Part shown: positions 33,205 to 44,504 of the stretch, one piece after another
Layout of the letters: each line of letters opens with the position of its first letter
Position numbering within the stretch: the stretch's first letter is position 1
Translations under genes and position numbers: made by a program
DNA from: Xylogone sp. PMI_703
Lineage: Eukaryota > Ascomycota > Leotiomycetes
Length of the DNA: 64,000 nt
Direction of reading: 5' to 3'
Assembly: GCA_021399445.1 (NCBI GenBank)
Contig: JAJTUQ010000018.1
Location: forward strand, 111,882 to 175,881
Notes under the pieces: generated by a model
Told to the model about the DNA's origin: nothing
What the model saw: the letters and a program-made list of their open reading frames with translations, nothing else
The model's database searches: none

Positions 33205-34073
33205 CCGTCTTTTATCTAGCAATTAATATATATATTTTAATAACTTTGATAGAGAGGGTCAAGGGGTCATGATGTTTATATACTATGCCAGGAAGAAATC
33301 AGCTCTATTGGAATGTTGCCGCCAGATGGTTCTAGTATGTTCAGATACTTCAACGTAGAAAATTCCAGAAGCTCTTGTTTGTCCGGTTTTACCCGCTACA
33401 TCAGTGTTGTCAAGCTTTGCCTGTGCTACAGATAGATTACAAAGTAACAAAACTATTGAAACAAGCTAAGCAGAAGCAGGATATCTGCTCGGTGCACACG
33501 AGACACTACAGATATGGCGCCGCGGCAGGTGATGTCGGAAAAAACGATGATGAACAGACTTCGAAGCGAAGCACATTGGAAAAATACCCTTGCAATGAAC
33601 CTTACCGAAAAAAGGAAAAGCAACTTGCAGGGATTAGCTCGCAAAGTGGGGCCGACTTTTTATAAAAGAGTGCGTGGAGCGAAGTCACTTTCGAAGCTTA
33701 CTGTACAGAATTAGAGAGAGTTCAAAAGGGAAAAGACAGAAGCGAGAAGCAGCTGATGGATGGGCTCAAGGAGGCAAGAATTCACTTTAAGAAATGTACT
33801 TGTAGATTAGCAATAGTTGCCCTATCGCGTTACCCGCTGGGCGTTAATAAATTGTGTGTGTGTGTACAGAATTATCATTCCCCTCATTATCAAACCAACC
33901 AATCATTACGCACAACAGCAAAGTTGGTGCCCAAACCAAACTGGTGTGCCAAGCTTTTCACGTGATATACCAGCGTAATATCTCACAAGATCGGTTATTG
34001 ATTATATAAGCAAGATTATCGTAAAGTTGGTTTAATTACCAGTAATTATTATGGGAATGTGCAGGATCGGTTT
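33205..34073. other. spacer with small ORFs
   Basis: An ORF with ATG at 33514 (66 codons, MAPRQVMSEKTMMNRLRSEA at the start) is basic and helical. A second frame reads on as TELERVQKGKDRSEKQL, so it may be one small gene split by a frameshift or intron. I cannot assign it. A short GT microsatellite lies near 33852. Confidence 0.4.
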
Positions 34074-34075
34074 AC

Positions 34076-34199
34076 CAGTATTTATTAGACAACCGGACAG
34101 TTCAGACAACCGGACACTCCCCAGTAATTCAGGCATCAAGGCATAAAATAAGGCATAAATTACTGGAGCCGAACTGTCCGGTTGTCTAATAAATACTGG
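34076..34199. mobile_element. Tc1/mariner-like MITE, 124 bp
   Basis: Perfect inverted repeats: 34073-34104 is the exact reverse complement of 34171-34202 (32 bases, starting TTACCAGTATTTATTAGACA). Taking TA as the duplicated target (34074-34075 and 34200-34201), the element is 124 bp with CCAGT...ACTGG ends. About 66 internal bases repeat the AGACAACCGGACA motif once. There is no coding capacity, so it is a non-autonomous element. The perfect arms and lack of RIP suggest recent movement. Confidence 0.85.
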
Positions 34200-34249
34200 T
34201 AACTAACCAAAAATCGTTAGTCGCTTTCCTGTGAGGTATCATCCTGCGT

Positions 34250-34640
34250 GGTAACTTTGCATGTCTTTGGGCGCTACAGCAGCCACGGGGTGATGACGAT
34301 CTTCAGCATAGGTAGTGAGGCTCCTAAGCTCAGATAAAGACCCTTTTCTAAGTATTACGAGTGAAAAGGACTCGATGTTGGAGCTGTGGTGAAGGATCTC
34401 TATTTTGCTATAAAAGGGAGCTCTCTGTAAATCGGGTGCAACGACGATGATGCTAATATAAATTTTCCAATTAGAAGGGTTTACGGTGGTTCAGAAATAG
34501 CCAAAGTACAAGATTTATACAACAATATAGCAGATATCGATAGGTGTACAGATTTTGAGATGCTTGAAGTCAAAGTACCCCTCAAATTGTTCGGCACGGC
34601 GGGGTGTCCGGCACACAGGGACGGACGTTACGTGGAAGTT
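34250..34640. repeat. direct repeat R2, right copy
   Basis: Homologous to 28920-29310, same orientation, with more point changes and small gaps. The two copies bracket the SesA-NACHT-WD40 gene. Confidence 0.8.
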
Positions 34641-35068
34641 CAACGTATGCTTGGAGACAAAAGAACTAATTAAGGAAGCTGAACTCGTACTTGACCTGGC
34701 AGCGCTTTATTCTCTAAACCTGATGGTAATACACTCAATTCCCGCTCTTAAGCTGCTGTAGCTACTTATTTGAGGAGTCCCTATGGCAGATAGCAATCTT
34801 TGGCCAACAGTAGACTTGCTGTTCCAATACATAGCTGCCCGCGCAGCTGACCGGTAGCGCTCACCATTTGAAGTTACGTAAGTCGTGGTATTGACGCGAC
34901 ATCGCTCTGGTAAAGCCACTGATGTTAAGAGGGCTAAATCATAGATCCCAAAGTGTCGACGTCAGGTAGTCAATACTTGTCAGCGTGGAAGAATGCTCTG
35001 CATTGAACGGTCTATTGCGAGTCTCCTCTTGAACCTCCGAGAAATCCTCGTACTGTAAGATGTCTTGG
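34641..35068. other. spacer / possible 3' exon of the C2H2 gene
   Basis: A minus frame at 35127-34939 (FSEVQEETRNRPF in its middle) could be a last exon of the neighbouring C2H2 gene, but no clear junction was found. Otherwise nothing. Confidence 0.35.
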
Positions 35069-35722
35069 TTAGCCCAAAGGTTCGGTCTTCCCAGCAGAGA
35101 TCGATGTACATACAGGACAGCCACCAAGGCCGTTATCGTTTACATTATAGCGAGAATAGTTGCTATCTGGATATATAGAGTCTGTGGGCTGTCCAGGGTT
35201 GTCGAGGTGGAGACTTAGAACACCAGAGTAATTAGGCATAGTAAAGTTGCCTTCGAAATGTCCTCCAATGTCGTCTACGTTGTGCGATAAATTGCCATTG
35301 CGCCAACTCTCGGCAGCAGCAGAAGAGAAAGGCTCATGACTGAACCACACCTGCAAATCTTGGTCCTGGCTAAGGACTAGGTTCGCGTCTGGATTGTTCC
35401 CAGGCTCTTTGAGAGCAGCCTGGGCAGCTGTGGTTAACTTCCGACATTTGCTTTTGTGCTGTTCGCAATTATCCTTCCGGGAAAAGGGTTTTGCGTTCGG
35501 GTAGTGCTCGCTGCGATTGCAATCCGAAGCTGAGCACCAGTATCTAGGTGTGTTGGGGCCAGGGTGGCAACAATTTTCATGACGTCGAAGGTCTCTGATA
35601 CGTGTGAACTCGCGATCGCATCCAGGGCGAGAGCATCTGTGGACATGGTTGTTCCTTGCGTGGGCGTTCATTTCCGGATTTGCGAGATTTGATAAAGAGA
35701 GCCTGTTCTGGCATAGCAGCAT
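35069..35722 (-). CDS. C2H2 zinc-finger protein
   Basis: Minus strand; the likely start is the ATG at 35720-35722 (an in-frame ATG at 35671 is the alternative). The longer frame from 35905 runs through the repeat R1 region and is less likely. About 217 codons. Two fingers: CSRPGCDREFTRIRDLRRH followed by ENCCH (Cx4Cx12Hx4H), and CSASDCNR...FSRKDNCEQHKSKC (Cx4C...Hx4C). The rest is polar and low in hydrophobics, as in fungal transcription factors. It lies directly downstream of the DUF3435 recombinase on the same strand, with about 450 bp between them, so it may belong to the same mobile unit or be cargo. Confidence 0.65.
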   Translation of the reverse strand: MLLCQNRLSLSNLANPEMNAHARNNHVHRCSRPGCDREFTRIRDLRRHENCCHPGPNTPRYWCSASDCNRSEHYPNAKPFSRKDNCEQHKSKCRKLTTAAQAALKEPGNNPDANLVLSQDQDLQVWFSHEPFSSAAAESWRNGNLSHNVDDIGGHFEGNFTMPNYSGVLSLHLDNPGQPTDSIYPDSNYSRYNVNDNGLGGCPVCTSISAGKTEPLG

Positions 35723-35732
35723 GGCGTGTTGA

Positions 35733-36170
35733 AGTAGAGGAGTGAAAAACAATGGCGTCGATGTGTCCCTCTTCAGAACCGTTGTGTTATACCTTCGGTG
35801 CAAGAAACTAAGTCTGCAACTATCCGTGATCGCATGAGGCCTCATTCTCGTGCGCTCCTGATGCGTAACCTCTTCGGAAACTTTGTGGTATACCATTGGA
35901 TGCAAGAAATCAAGTCTGCAACTATCCGTGACCGCGTGAGGGACTTATGCACCTGCACCTTCTGAAATATAGGTTCTTTGCGTGTTTGCGGTATGCAAAC
36001 ACTCCATGTTGGGAGGAACTGAATATGTACGCTTGGTGATGCAACAACAATGGAGGTTTGAGCGAATAGATTTGATTGGGCGCTCGGGAGACCCAGCGTT
36101 TGGCTCTTTGTGTAGCGGAGAGTACCTGAGCGTATTTGACAGTTCACTGATTTGAATCTTGTAATCAGAG
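35733..36170. repeat. R1 homologue with internal tandem duplication, 3' flank of the recombinase
   Basis: Homologous to 10811-11050 and, in its first part, to 20094-20266 (shared CTGCAACTATCCGTGATCGC versus CTGTAACTATCCATGATCGC). Here a stretch of about 90 bp is duplicated in tandem: about 35776-35850 and about 35870-35945 both carry a GTTATACC/GGTATACC...AAGTCTGCAACTATCCGTGA core. Confidence 0.8.
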
Positions 36171-36174
36171 AAAT

Positions 36175-39085
36175 CTAAAAGCAGGAATTGGACGGTTCAG
36201 CGCGAAGGCGAATCTTGTGGACTCTAGCCACATGATTTTTGAAATCATCTTTGTTTTCGAGAACCACATTGCAAGATATACATACCGGATGCACGCAAAT
36301 AACTGGTGTGTTTGCTACCATGCGGTCTAAGTGATGAACATTCTGAACATGAGTCATCATGTGTGACACTCGAGAAAACGTGCGCGTTCGTTCCTCATAG
36401 CTCAGCCGCGTATCTCCGAGACACAGAATACACTGAGTCTTCTTGCAGATAAGCGGAAACTGTTCACGTTGTGACTGAGGTGTAGGACAAGGAGACTCTT
36501 GCTTAATTGGATGTTCACTCACGGCTAAGGAGCGCCGTGGCTGACGAGTTTGGCATTCTCGGCGGGAGGCGAGTGCGATAAAGAGAACAATTGCGGTAAC
36601 CTTCCGCGTAACTATCTGCTGTGGACTCAAGTATAGCGAGAAATCACAAAGAATCTTCGCCAGTTGGGTTCGCTCTATGAGCCGATGTTCGACCTTAGGG
36701 CTTTGGTCTAGTTCTTTGATCGGCTCCTCGATCATTGACGGGTTAAGCTGCATTCTCATCATCTCGTTGTATGCGCGACGTTCACACTCCTGGTTGTAAA
36801 CATCATGCACTGTCTCCTCTAAACTTTTCTTCTCGCTTTTTAATTGGCTTTGGAGCTTGTTGTGCTCTTGTATCTCTCTCTTTGGTGCGCGTCTGATGAA
36901 CTTGTACTTCGCCTTGAGTCGCCTATGATTCGCATCGACTTGCTGCCGGAGGATGGCAATACTACGATCTTCACTTATAGCCTGATCTACCAAGCTTGAG
37001 GGTGCTTTGGAGCGGCCGACAAGACGACGTCGAACACTCATATGGGTAAACACTCGCGTCAACCCATCCTCGGTAATCTCACCGTTCAAATAAGCGTCTT
37101 GCACATTGAGTCGGACACGCTCGTTTATATATGCTCCATTGAACGTCCCCATAAGAGGTTGCTGGCGCGCAACTTGATCACGCACTGCAACTTTGCCCGT
37201 ATCTGCAGGTTGTCTCTTAGCTCACCAGAAAATACACCAGGAGGGGCAGAAACATACCATCGACTGCGTTAAGCATGCCTCTACGGAAGCAATACGAGGT
37301 CAAGATGTCTGTCAAATTTATACCTCTTCCAATTCGTTTGAGATAGAAGTTAAACTTGGAATAGGGGAAAGGCTCCGTTTCTGACTTGATCCACAACCCA
37401 TTCTCTTTCACAGATAGCCGAAAGACGGGGCGTTTAAGCAACGCTGGTTTCCAGCGTACCGGTATAGCTGGTCGACCCGTGCGCCGCAAGTCCGTCTTGA
37501 AAAATTTGTCGGGCTCATTCCAACCATCAGCCAGGATCGCATCATCCCGGATAGCACGAGCTAAAAGGTGAGAGATTGGACAGAGGATCGGAAGATCATT
37601 CTCACGGAACAAGAAGATGGTCCTATGGGAAAAGTAAAAGTCAGTCAAAAAAGAACAACCTAGTCAGTAACAGATAAGTGAGAGCACATACGGTTTCGGT
37701 TTATTGTCGACTCCTTTATGATGACGGAGGAAAACTTCCATAACAAGAAGATCCCTCCCGCCCGGCTTTAGATTTTGTACAATCCAGAGCTCGATATCCT
37801 CGTAACAAAGTGCTTTGCAACTCCTAATCTTCTCATCGACGTAGTCCAACATCGGGATGTCATTGTCACTCGGCGGCAAGTCATTCTCATTACTGATTTC
37901 CACGGGATAACAGTCCATCCTATCATCAGTCACAACCGCATCGCTGTCATCGCTGCTGTACCCGCTATCCGCGGACCTGTCGTTAATTTTGAACTTGTTG
38001 AGAATAGATCCATCCTCGACTTCTCCTTCATTATCACTATCGAAGAGCTGTTCGTCCTCCAGGAAATCGTCATCCTTCTCCGCCCAACAATCATCATCGG
38101 AGTCAAAGAGATCTTCCTCATAACTGTTGAAAAGCTCCTCGTCAGAGAGATCGTTGCTCGTCTCATAAAGATCATCAGAAGGAGAACTATCATCCAGGTT
38201 GTCAACAGGAGCATCACGCTCTGTTGTCTCTTCTGCCTCACCAAGAGGGTCTTTGCTGGCGTCGCCTTTTGATGCATCGACGAATTCAGCCGGTCGGCCA
38301 CCTGTGTAGGCCAAGAAGAGCGTGATGGCGGCAACATCCAGGCGATCATCTTCGATCGGGAAGACGCTTTCATCGCACGCCCAGTGGTGAGATAATGCAA
38401 GAAGCAACTCATCTGGTCCTGCGACAGGCTTAGATTTAGGCATGATATCTAGTTTGTAGTGGTCCGTAAGAAAACCGTTGATGTACTTTGCATAGCGAAG
38501 TTAGCAATGGGACGAGAACAAAGTGCAAGGAACAGAAGTCAGAAAGGAGGAAATATTACCTTGTTAACCTCGTAAGAGTCATTTGCGTCGGCATGTTCGC
38601 CATTAGCGCGTCGATAAAGCATCTTGAAATCTCGCCAGTACTGATTGATGGTCTTTCTCTTGGTTCGGATTCCTCGTCTAAGCTTTGGCAGAACGTAATT
38701 CTCACAGATCCAAGTCAAAAATTGCATCATCGTTCCTTTGGTACACTTTGTTTTGCGAAGAGCTTTCCGCCAATCTTTCACTTTCTTTTCTCGACAATAT
38801 CTATTAACTGATTAGCTTCATCTAGTCTAGAGCATTGAGAATCTAGGCTTACTGAGCATACCTAGTCCATTTTATTCTAGTATAATATATACTGGCTTTC
38901 GTATCATCTGCGTCTAACTCTGGAAGAAACGACATTTTGTCGCATTCTTTTTCTCTTCGCTCGTAATCTGTTCCAGTGAGCACTTTTGCATTCTTCAACG
39001 CCTCATAGGTCCTTTCACGTCGGTTGAGAACATCACGGAGAACTGAGGGCAGAGGTTCCCGAGCGCTGACTTGAATCGAAGCCAT
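36175..39085 (-). CDS. DUF3435 tyrosine-recombinase-like protein with C-terminal C2H2 fingers (Starship captain-like)
   Basis: Model: exons 39085-38862, 38800-38560, 38485-37692, 37622-37258 and 37202-36175; introns of 61, 74, 69 and 55 bp all have GTATGT/GTAATA-type donors and AG acceptors. The total is 2652 bp, exactly 883 codons plus stop. The core-binding part has TINQYWRDFKMLYRRANG and YINGFLTDHYKLD. The catalytic domain starts at LFLAYTGGRPAEFVDASK (first Arg), then LCYEDIELWIV and FLRHHKG. It resumes after the third intron with LPILCPISHLL, TSYCFRRGMLNAV (second Arg) and GAYINERVRLNVQDA (candidate nucleophile Tyr). An acidic insert of about 100 residues (LFDSDDDCWAEKDDDFLEDE) splits the catalytic domain. 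The C-terminus has two fingers, CILC...H and CISC...HVARVH. No damage. DUF3435 enzymes move Starships and are related to Cryptons; databases often mislabel them 'FluG domain'. Confidence 0.88.
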
Positions 39086-39730
39086 GACGGCGTTGATGTT
39101 TTAGGAGGTTGGAAGGAAATTGGAAGAAAGGGGTAACCAGCCCACGAACTGGATTCCCACGAACTGGATTCTTGTGCTTCGATGTCCGCGAAAGGGAGAG
39201 AGCTTTAAGACAAGATTAGCGGGGAGGAAATGAGCGAGCGATGCGGGAGAAAGGATAGGTGAGATGGGCATTTACCAACGGATGTGAAATATTGCAGAAG
39301 AGCAAAGAAGATAAGATTACTGAGGTGAGCGGGATGCTGGGAATTGACCGGACGGTAAAAGCTTGAAGAGTGTAGAAAAGCCGAAAGAGTCGAGCTCAAA
39401 CGTAGATTTGGCGGGTCGAAAAGAGAAGGGAAAGACAGGTAGAGACTGTGGGCGCTTATGTGTTGGCGCAGATGGCCCTTGAGATCAGGGAGGGTATGGA
39501 ACGCCATGGCTACGAAAAGAATGGGGGTCGTTTTTGGCTCCTGGAAATCTGGATCCTGGATGTCGAGAACGAAGAACAGCATTGTCTGGAGTGTGGGACC
39601 GTATGCGACCATGGATGTTGTCGAGGTCGCTTGCACGTGACGGATGCGCAGCGTTAAGCGAGCGGTCGAGGCTGCGTAAAACAGCGACCAAAACCCCCCA
39701 AACTCGGCAGCCAAAACCGCAGTACTCACA
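39086..39730. other. 5' flank of the recombinase gene; possible element end
   Basis: Ordinary base composition up to about 39730, then an abrupt change to AT-rich sequence. Contains the tandem pair CCCACGAACTGGATTC (around 39140-39168). The segment 39510-39575 is conserved in the decayed copy at 7133-7185, so the mobile unit reaches at least to here. The minus ORF 39205-39729 overlaps this but has no recognisable domain. Confidence 0.5.
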
Positions 39731-40080
39731 TTTATTGTATTATATTAATCCTTGAATTTTTACTAATCCTTTTATGACCTAATATATACTTATATACTTT
39801 ATAAGACCTAGATAAAGATTTAAGTTCATAACATAATATATTTATATTTTATAATAAAGTTTTATAATTTAAGTTTTACTTACTTTTTTGACTTCTTAAA
39901 TTTATTATTTAGGTAATAATTAAACTTAACATAAGAATATTATAAAACCATAAATATATAATATATTTAAAAAAGAATTAATTAACTTAATTATAATTAT
40001 ATTAAATAATAATAATAATATAATTTATAAGTATAAAAGATAAAAAGTAAGAAAAAAGTATTATTTAAAGTTATATCATT
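39731..40080. other. AT-rich, RIP-like spacer
   Basis: Very AT-rich, no ORF. Ends in TCATT, the probable left target duplication of Gypsy element A. Confidence 0.5.
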
Positions 40081-40627
40081 TGTAATATTCCTACAAGGGT
40101 TTGGGGTTATCTATCACTCAAATGATAAATGAAGGTAAAGGGCAAGAGAATAACTTCACGAAAGTTTAGGATAATTATTATGAAATGCAGGTATGCTGTA
40201 AATCAATTGACTTGAGCACAAGGCTCTTATTTATTGTGAAACTATTTATTTATATAGTAAGTAAATTTAAGTTAGGATCTTTGGATCCCCAGGGTCCATG
40301 GATCCATCACGTCCTGAGGTTTAGATTCCTTGGATCTCTGGATTTTTAGGATCTTATAAGGATTGTAATTTATCATATGATTTAGCTGTTTAATAAAATC
40401 TTTTTGTCCAGAATCTAATAATAGGATTTTATCAGTAAAGTTTTATTAACAACTTTTTATTAATACTTTTTTTTTAATCAATTCTTATTAGTAGATTATT
40501 ATTAATTATAACTGCCGTTAATAATATCCTTATTACTGTCTCAAGTTTTACTATTATAAAGTTTGTACTAACTTGTAGAAGTATAATTTTATTAATAAAT
40601 TTTGGTTATTAACATTAAATCATAATA
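40081..40627 (-). repeat. element A 3' LTR
   Basis: Starts TGTAATATTCC (the reverse of a ...GTTACA-type end) and shares the first about 150 bp with the LTRs of B and C. The rest (GGATCCCCAGG region onwards) matches only 61590-61996, so A belongs to a different LTR subfamily from B and C. Confidence 0.8.
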
Positions 40628-40759
40628 TTATCCTTTTCTTAAGTTAACATTATCCTGAGACTTATAGTTTAACTAGAAATAATCTTTGGAAAACTAGTTT
40701 CTTCCTTCTTTTCTATTATTATACCCTTAAAGAGACCTGCAACAGAAACTGAAGTAAAG

Positions 40760-41330
40760 GCCAAAAGGAAAAAGTCAAAAAAAGTCCAAGAAAAAGTGAA
40801 TCTAAGAGATTTTATAAATAACTTTGGTTTTAAAATAATGTTTTGTTCGTTTTGTGAAAAGAATATCCTGTCTTATAAAAAAACAATGAGTTTTAGTTAT
40901 TGTAAGGAATATATATTTCGTAATTTGACTTATGATAAAAAAAGTTTTTTAATTTCTTCCTGGGAATCTTATAGTCATAAACATGACTGACTGGAGGCTA
41001 AGAAAGAAAAAATGACGTAAATCCTGGCGGAGAATATAGCTCAACTAGTCTATCTGGAGAAATAACAGAAGTTTTTTCGTAAACGTACAAAAGAGATGAT
41101 TTATAAAAGTTTGAAGTTTCTAGATGAACTGGACAAAGCAGAAGAGAAAGAAAGACTTGGTCAGGAATAAAAAGAAGAAAAGTTATTGTAGCAGGCTGAG
41201 GTTACTCTCTAAGCAGAAACTAATTCTTTAAAGGTTTTCTTCTCTGACATTGACTTCTTTACTTATGTTAATGTTCTGTTTAATCTATCTTAGCTTGTTT
41301 CGCCTGTTTATACTCTTCCAGGAGTTCATT
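40760..41330 (+). pseudogene. antisense Cys-cluster/coiled-coil ORF of element A
   Basis: Lies between pol and the 3' LTR on the strand opposite to pol. Fragments read MFCSFCEKNILSYKKT...SYCKEY (Cys cluster) at about 40840-40910, then after stops KSLKFLDELDKAEEKERLGQ and 'SDIDFFTYVNVLFNLS', matching the equivalent ORF of element C. Destroyed by RIP-type stops. Confidence 0.65.
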
Positions 41331-43788
41331 AGAATTAGTAAGATATTCTTCTGGTTCCCAGGTATTTAACTATTTATATTCTTCTTATTTTTTTTATCTG
41401 ACTAAATAATATTTTTTGTTTTTTATTAACTTATTATTTAAGATTTCCTTAACTTCTTATCCTATGTTTAATTCTCACTTTAGCTTTAAGTCCAGAGCTA
41501 ATAACAATCCTGGTAATACTTTTTCTAGTACAGTTACATAAAATACTGGGTATATTTGTATAATGTTAGAAAGTTCTAGTTTATATATCAGATTTTTTAG
41601 TTTTTTTTTGATTTTGTATAAATCAATCTTTTTCTAGTCCAATTTATTGTTTAATCTTATTATCTTAATAAATCTGTAGATAATATAAACTTTATTCCTT
41701 TTTTCAAGTTCAGGTTTTATGTTATACTTTTGATTATAGTATTTCTTTATGTATTTTTGTATGAACTTGATGTCATACTTCAAGTGATTATGGATTTTCT
41801 TTAACTTGTCTGTTCACTGTTTAACTGTCTTGGAAATGTTTCTCACTTCCACTTTTATGAAGTAGGTTTGGGCTTTGTAGCCATAATTCACAAAGAAAGG
41901 CATAACTTTAGTAATTTCGCTCTTTGTACTGTTATATATTAGTTATATTATTAGTAAGAAATCTTTCTAATTTGATTGTTTGTAATCTATATAATAACGA
42001 AGATAAACTCTTATAATCTGGTTTACTTGTTCAGTCTGATTGTCTGTCTGAGCCTATCCTTTTGTAATAATTTTTCTTTTAATGTCTAATCTTTTACAGA
42101 TTGTTTCCTAGAATTTTGACGTAAAGAACTTATCTCTGTCCAAGATAATTTCTGTAAGAATACCATGATCTGTTATAACCTTGGAAATCATGATTTTCGC
42201 TAAATTCTCGGCTGTCTATGTTTTCTTCTATGGCAATATGATAAAGTACTTCATAAAGTACTTCATAAGCCTATTTACTATAATAAAGATTAAGTCATAG
42301 TGATCTTTATCCGGTTTATTAACATTTCTTGATAGAGATAATTTTGTGATGAAATTCTATAAAATAAAAGTCTAAGGTTTCTTTAGTATCTGAAGAGGCA
42401 TTAATTGTCCTATAGGCTTTTTTCTTGATGTTTTAGCTCTATGACAAACATTATAATTATTAATAACTTTAATGATTTCTTGCTAAAGTTTAAAGATAAA
42501 GAATTCTCGTTGTAATCTGTTCTTGGTCTTTATAATTCTTTAATGACTATACGTAAGTAATTTGTATTATTCTTTCATAAACTCCTGGGCAATTACTAGT
42601 AAGATGAATACTCTTTTATCTTTTAGTTAAATGCCCAGGAATTTTTGATTTTCGAGCTAACTAGTCTCAGGATCTTTAGAGATTTCTTTTTCTTCTGCAA
42701 TAACTAACTTAATCTGTTCTAGCTATTCTTCGTCAATAACTTATATGACCATTAATACTTATATATAATTAAGGTATAAGGTGTTGTCTTCTTTCTTGAA
42801 TATAATAAGTTCTTGTTTTAAACTTCTTTCTATATAATCTGGTCACTTGCTTAAAGTGTTTACTTTAGTATTCTCTGTTCCTTGGATATGACGAATCCTG
42901 AAATTGTATTATGTTAACGTTTTATACTAACGTACTTATTTTTTGTTAAAGTTTTTAATGATCATAAAGGTTGTTAAATTTTTGTAGTCTGTCAAAATCT
43001 CAAACTAATATTTAACGTTACATAAATAAACTTTCTAATGTTTATAATACTTTACAATGGCCAAGAATTCTTTATTATAAATATTATAGTTTAACTTTAC
43101 TAAAATAAGCTTTCAAGAGTGAAAGGCTATTAGCCTCTAACGTCCTTTGTCATCTTTTTACGACAAAACTTCTCTTAACGCCTTATCTGAGGCATCTGTT
43201 TCCAGTAAGTATGGTTTTTCAGGATCAGCATAGACTAGTATTTTGCTTATATTGTATTAATTCTTAATCTCTTGAAAAATTCCTTTCTGCTTCTTATCCT
43301 AGATGAAAGGTACATCCTTTTTCGTCAATTCTGTTAACAGGCTAACCTTTGCTAAATAGCCTATTATGTAATATCTGTAATAGTTAATAAGTCTATTAAA
43401 TTACTAGACTTCCTTGACTGTCCTTGAAGTAGGCCATTCTCTGATAGCTTTTATTTTCTCCAGGTCCATTCAGAATCCTTTGTCCGAAACTATTTTATTT
43501 AGAAATTTCACTTTTGTTACATTAAACTGACATTTAGCCAGTTTATACTTTATATTGTTATTAATCAATACCTTAAGTATAGTATAAATATACTGTTTAT
43601 ATTCTTCCAACATCTTAGAATAAATCAAAATATTATCCAAATATATTATTACAAAATGATCCAAATATGATCTCAAAATCGTATTACTTACTTTCTGCAT
43701 AATTATTGGTATATTCGTCAAACCAAAAGGTATGACCAATAGTTTATAAAGTTTATATTTAGTTCGAATAACAATATACTACTTATAT
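41330..43788 (-). pseudogene. element A pol, 3' part (RT, RNase H, integrase)
   Basis: RT is readable at 43739-43470 as MVIPFGLTNIPI, then YLDHFVIIYLDNILIYSK. The catalytic YLDDILIYSK has become YLDN through a G-to-A change. RNase H and integrase follow towards lower coordinates (integrase near 41.95-42.45 kb, by match to elements B and C). The frame breaks at 43788 where element B is inserted. Confidence 0.8.
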
Positions 43789-43793
43789 CCCTC

Positions 43794-44378
43794 TGTAACA
43801 TTCCTACTAGGATATGGGGTTGTCTATTACTCAAATGATAGACGAAGGTAGAGGGCAAGAGAATAACTTCACAAGGCTTAGGATAGTTATTATAAAATGC
43901 AGGTATGCTATAAATCAATTGAGTTGAGCATGAGGCTCTTATCTACTGTGAAACTATTTATTTATATAATGAGGGTTAATATATTAAGTATATTAGTTAT
44001 ACTTTATACTCGATATACTGGATATACACCTCACGTGATCGCTTATTTGTTAGTACTAGCTGTCTGTATGTACAAGCAAATAGCTAGCACAAGCAGAAAG
44101 GTAGTACTAATTTCTTAATAATATTATTACTTAGTTAATATAACCAAAAGGTTAGTATTACAACTTCGATAATATTATTCTTCAGCTTGTACAATCTTTT
44201 TTATAATACTAATGTTGAACTTGTATTATCTTTTCGCTAGTACTAATAATGTAATAGTACTAACAATATCATAACCAGGTCCTTGATAATCATCTTAATC
44301 TATATTTATTTAATTAAGGTAATAGCTATAAAGGCCCTATAATCTGGTCGCTTGTTATAACCTTGCAGGGTTATAATA
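43794..44378 (-). repeat. element B 3' LTR
   Basis: 585 bp, begins TGTAACATTCCTAC, same length as its partner at 50517-51101. It has many transition differences from that partner, in line with RIP after insertion. Confidence 0.88.
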
Positions 44379-44504
44379 CTATCCCCTTCTTAGTTTAGCG
44401 TTATCTTGACGCTTAAAGTTATAGTTACAAACTTCTTCCTGGGAACTAAACTTTCCTTTTTTTTCATTATATTACCTAAGTATAAGTTTAATTATGAAAG
44501 ATAT

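Noticed and set aside
37775..38272. 165-codon plus-strand ORF inside the recombinase gene
   Set aside because: It is the antisense reading of the Asp/Glu-rich insert; GA-rich codons rarely give stops on the opposite strand.
39205..39729. 174-codon minus-strand ORF upstream of the recombinase
   Set aside because: No recognisable domain, and it overlaps the putative promoter and element end. Shorter ORFs exist in several other frames here, which suggests chance openness.
43718..43918. 66-codon minus ORF with repeated similarity at 50429-50641
   Set aside because: Both are readings through Gypsy LTR sequence; the similarity is that of the LTRs.
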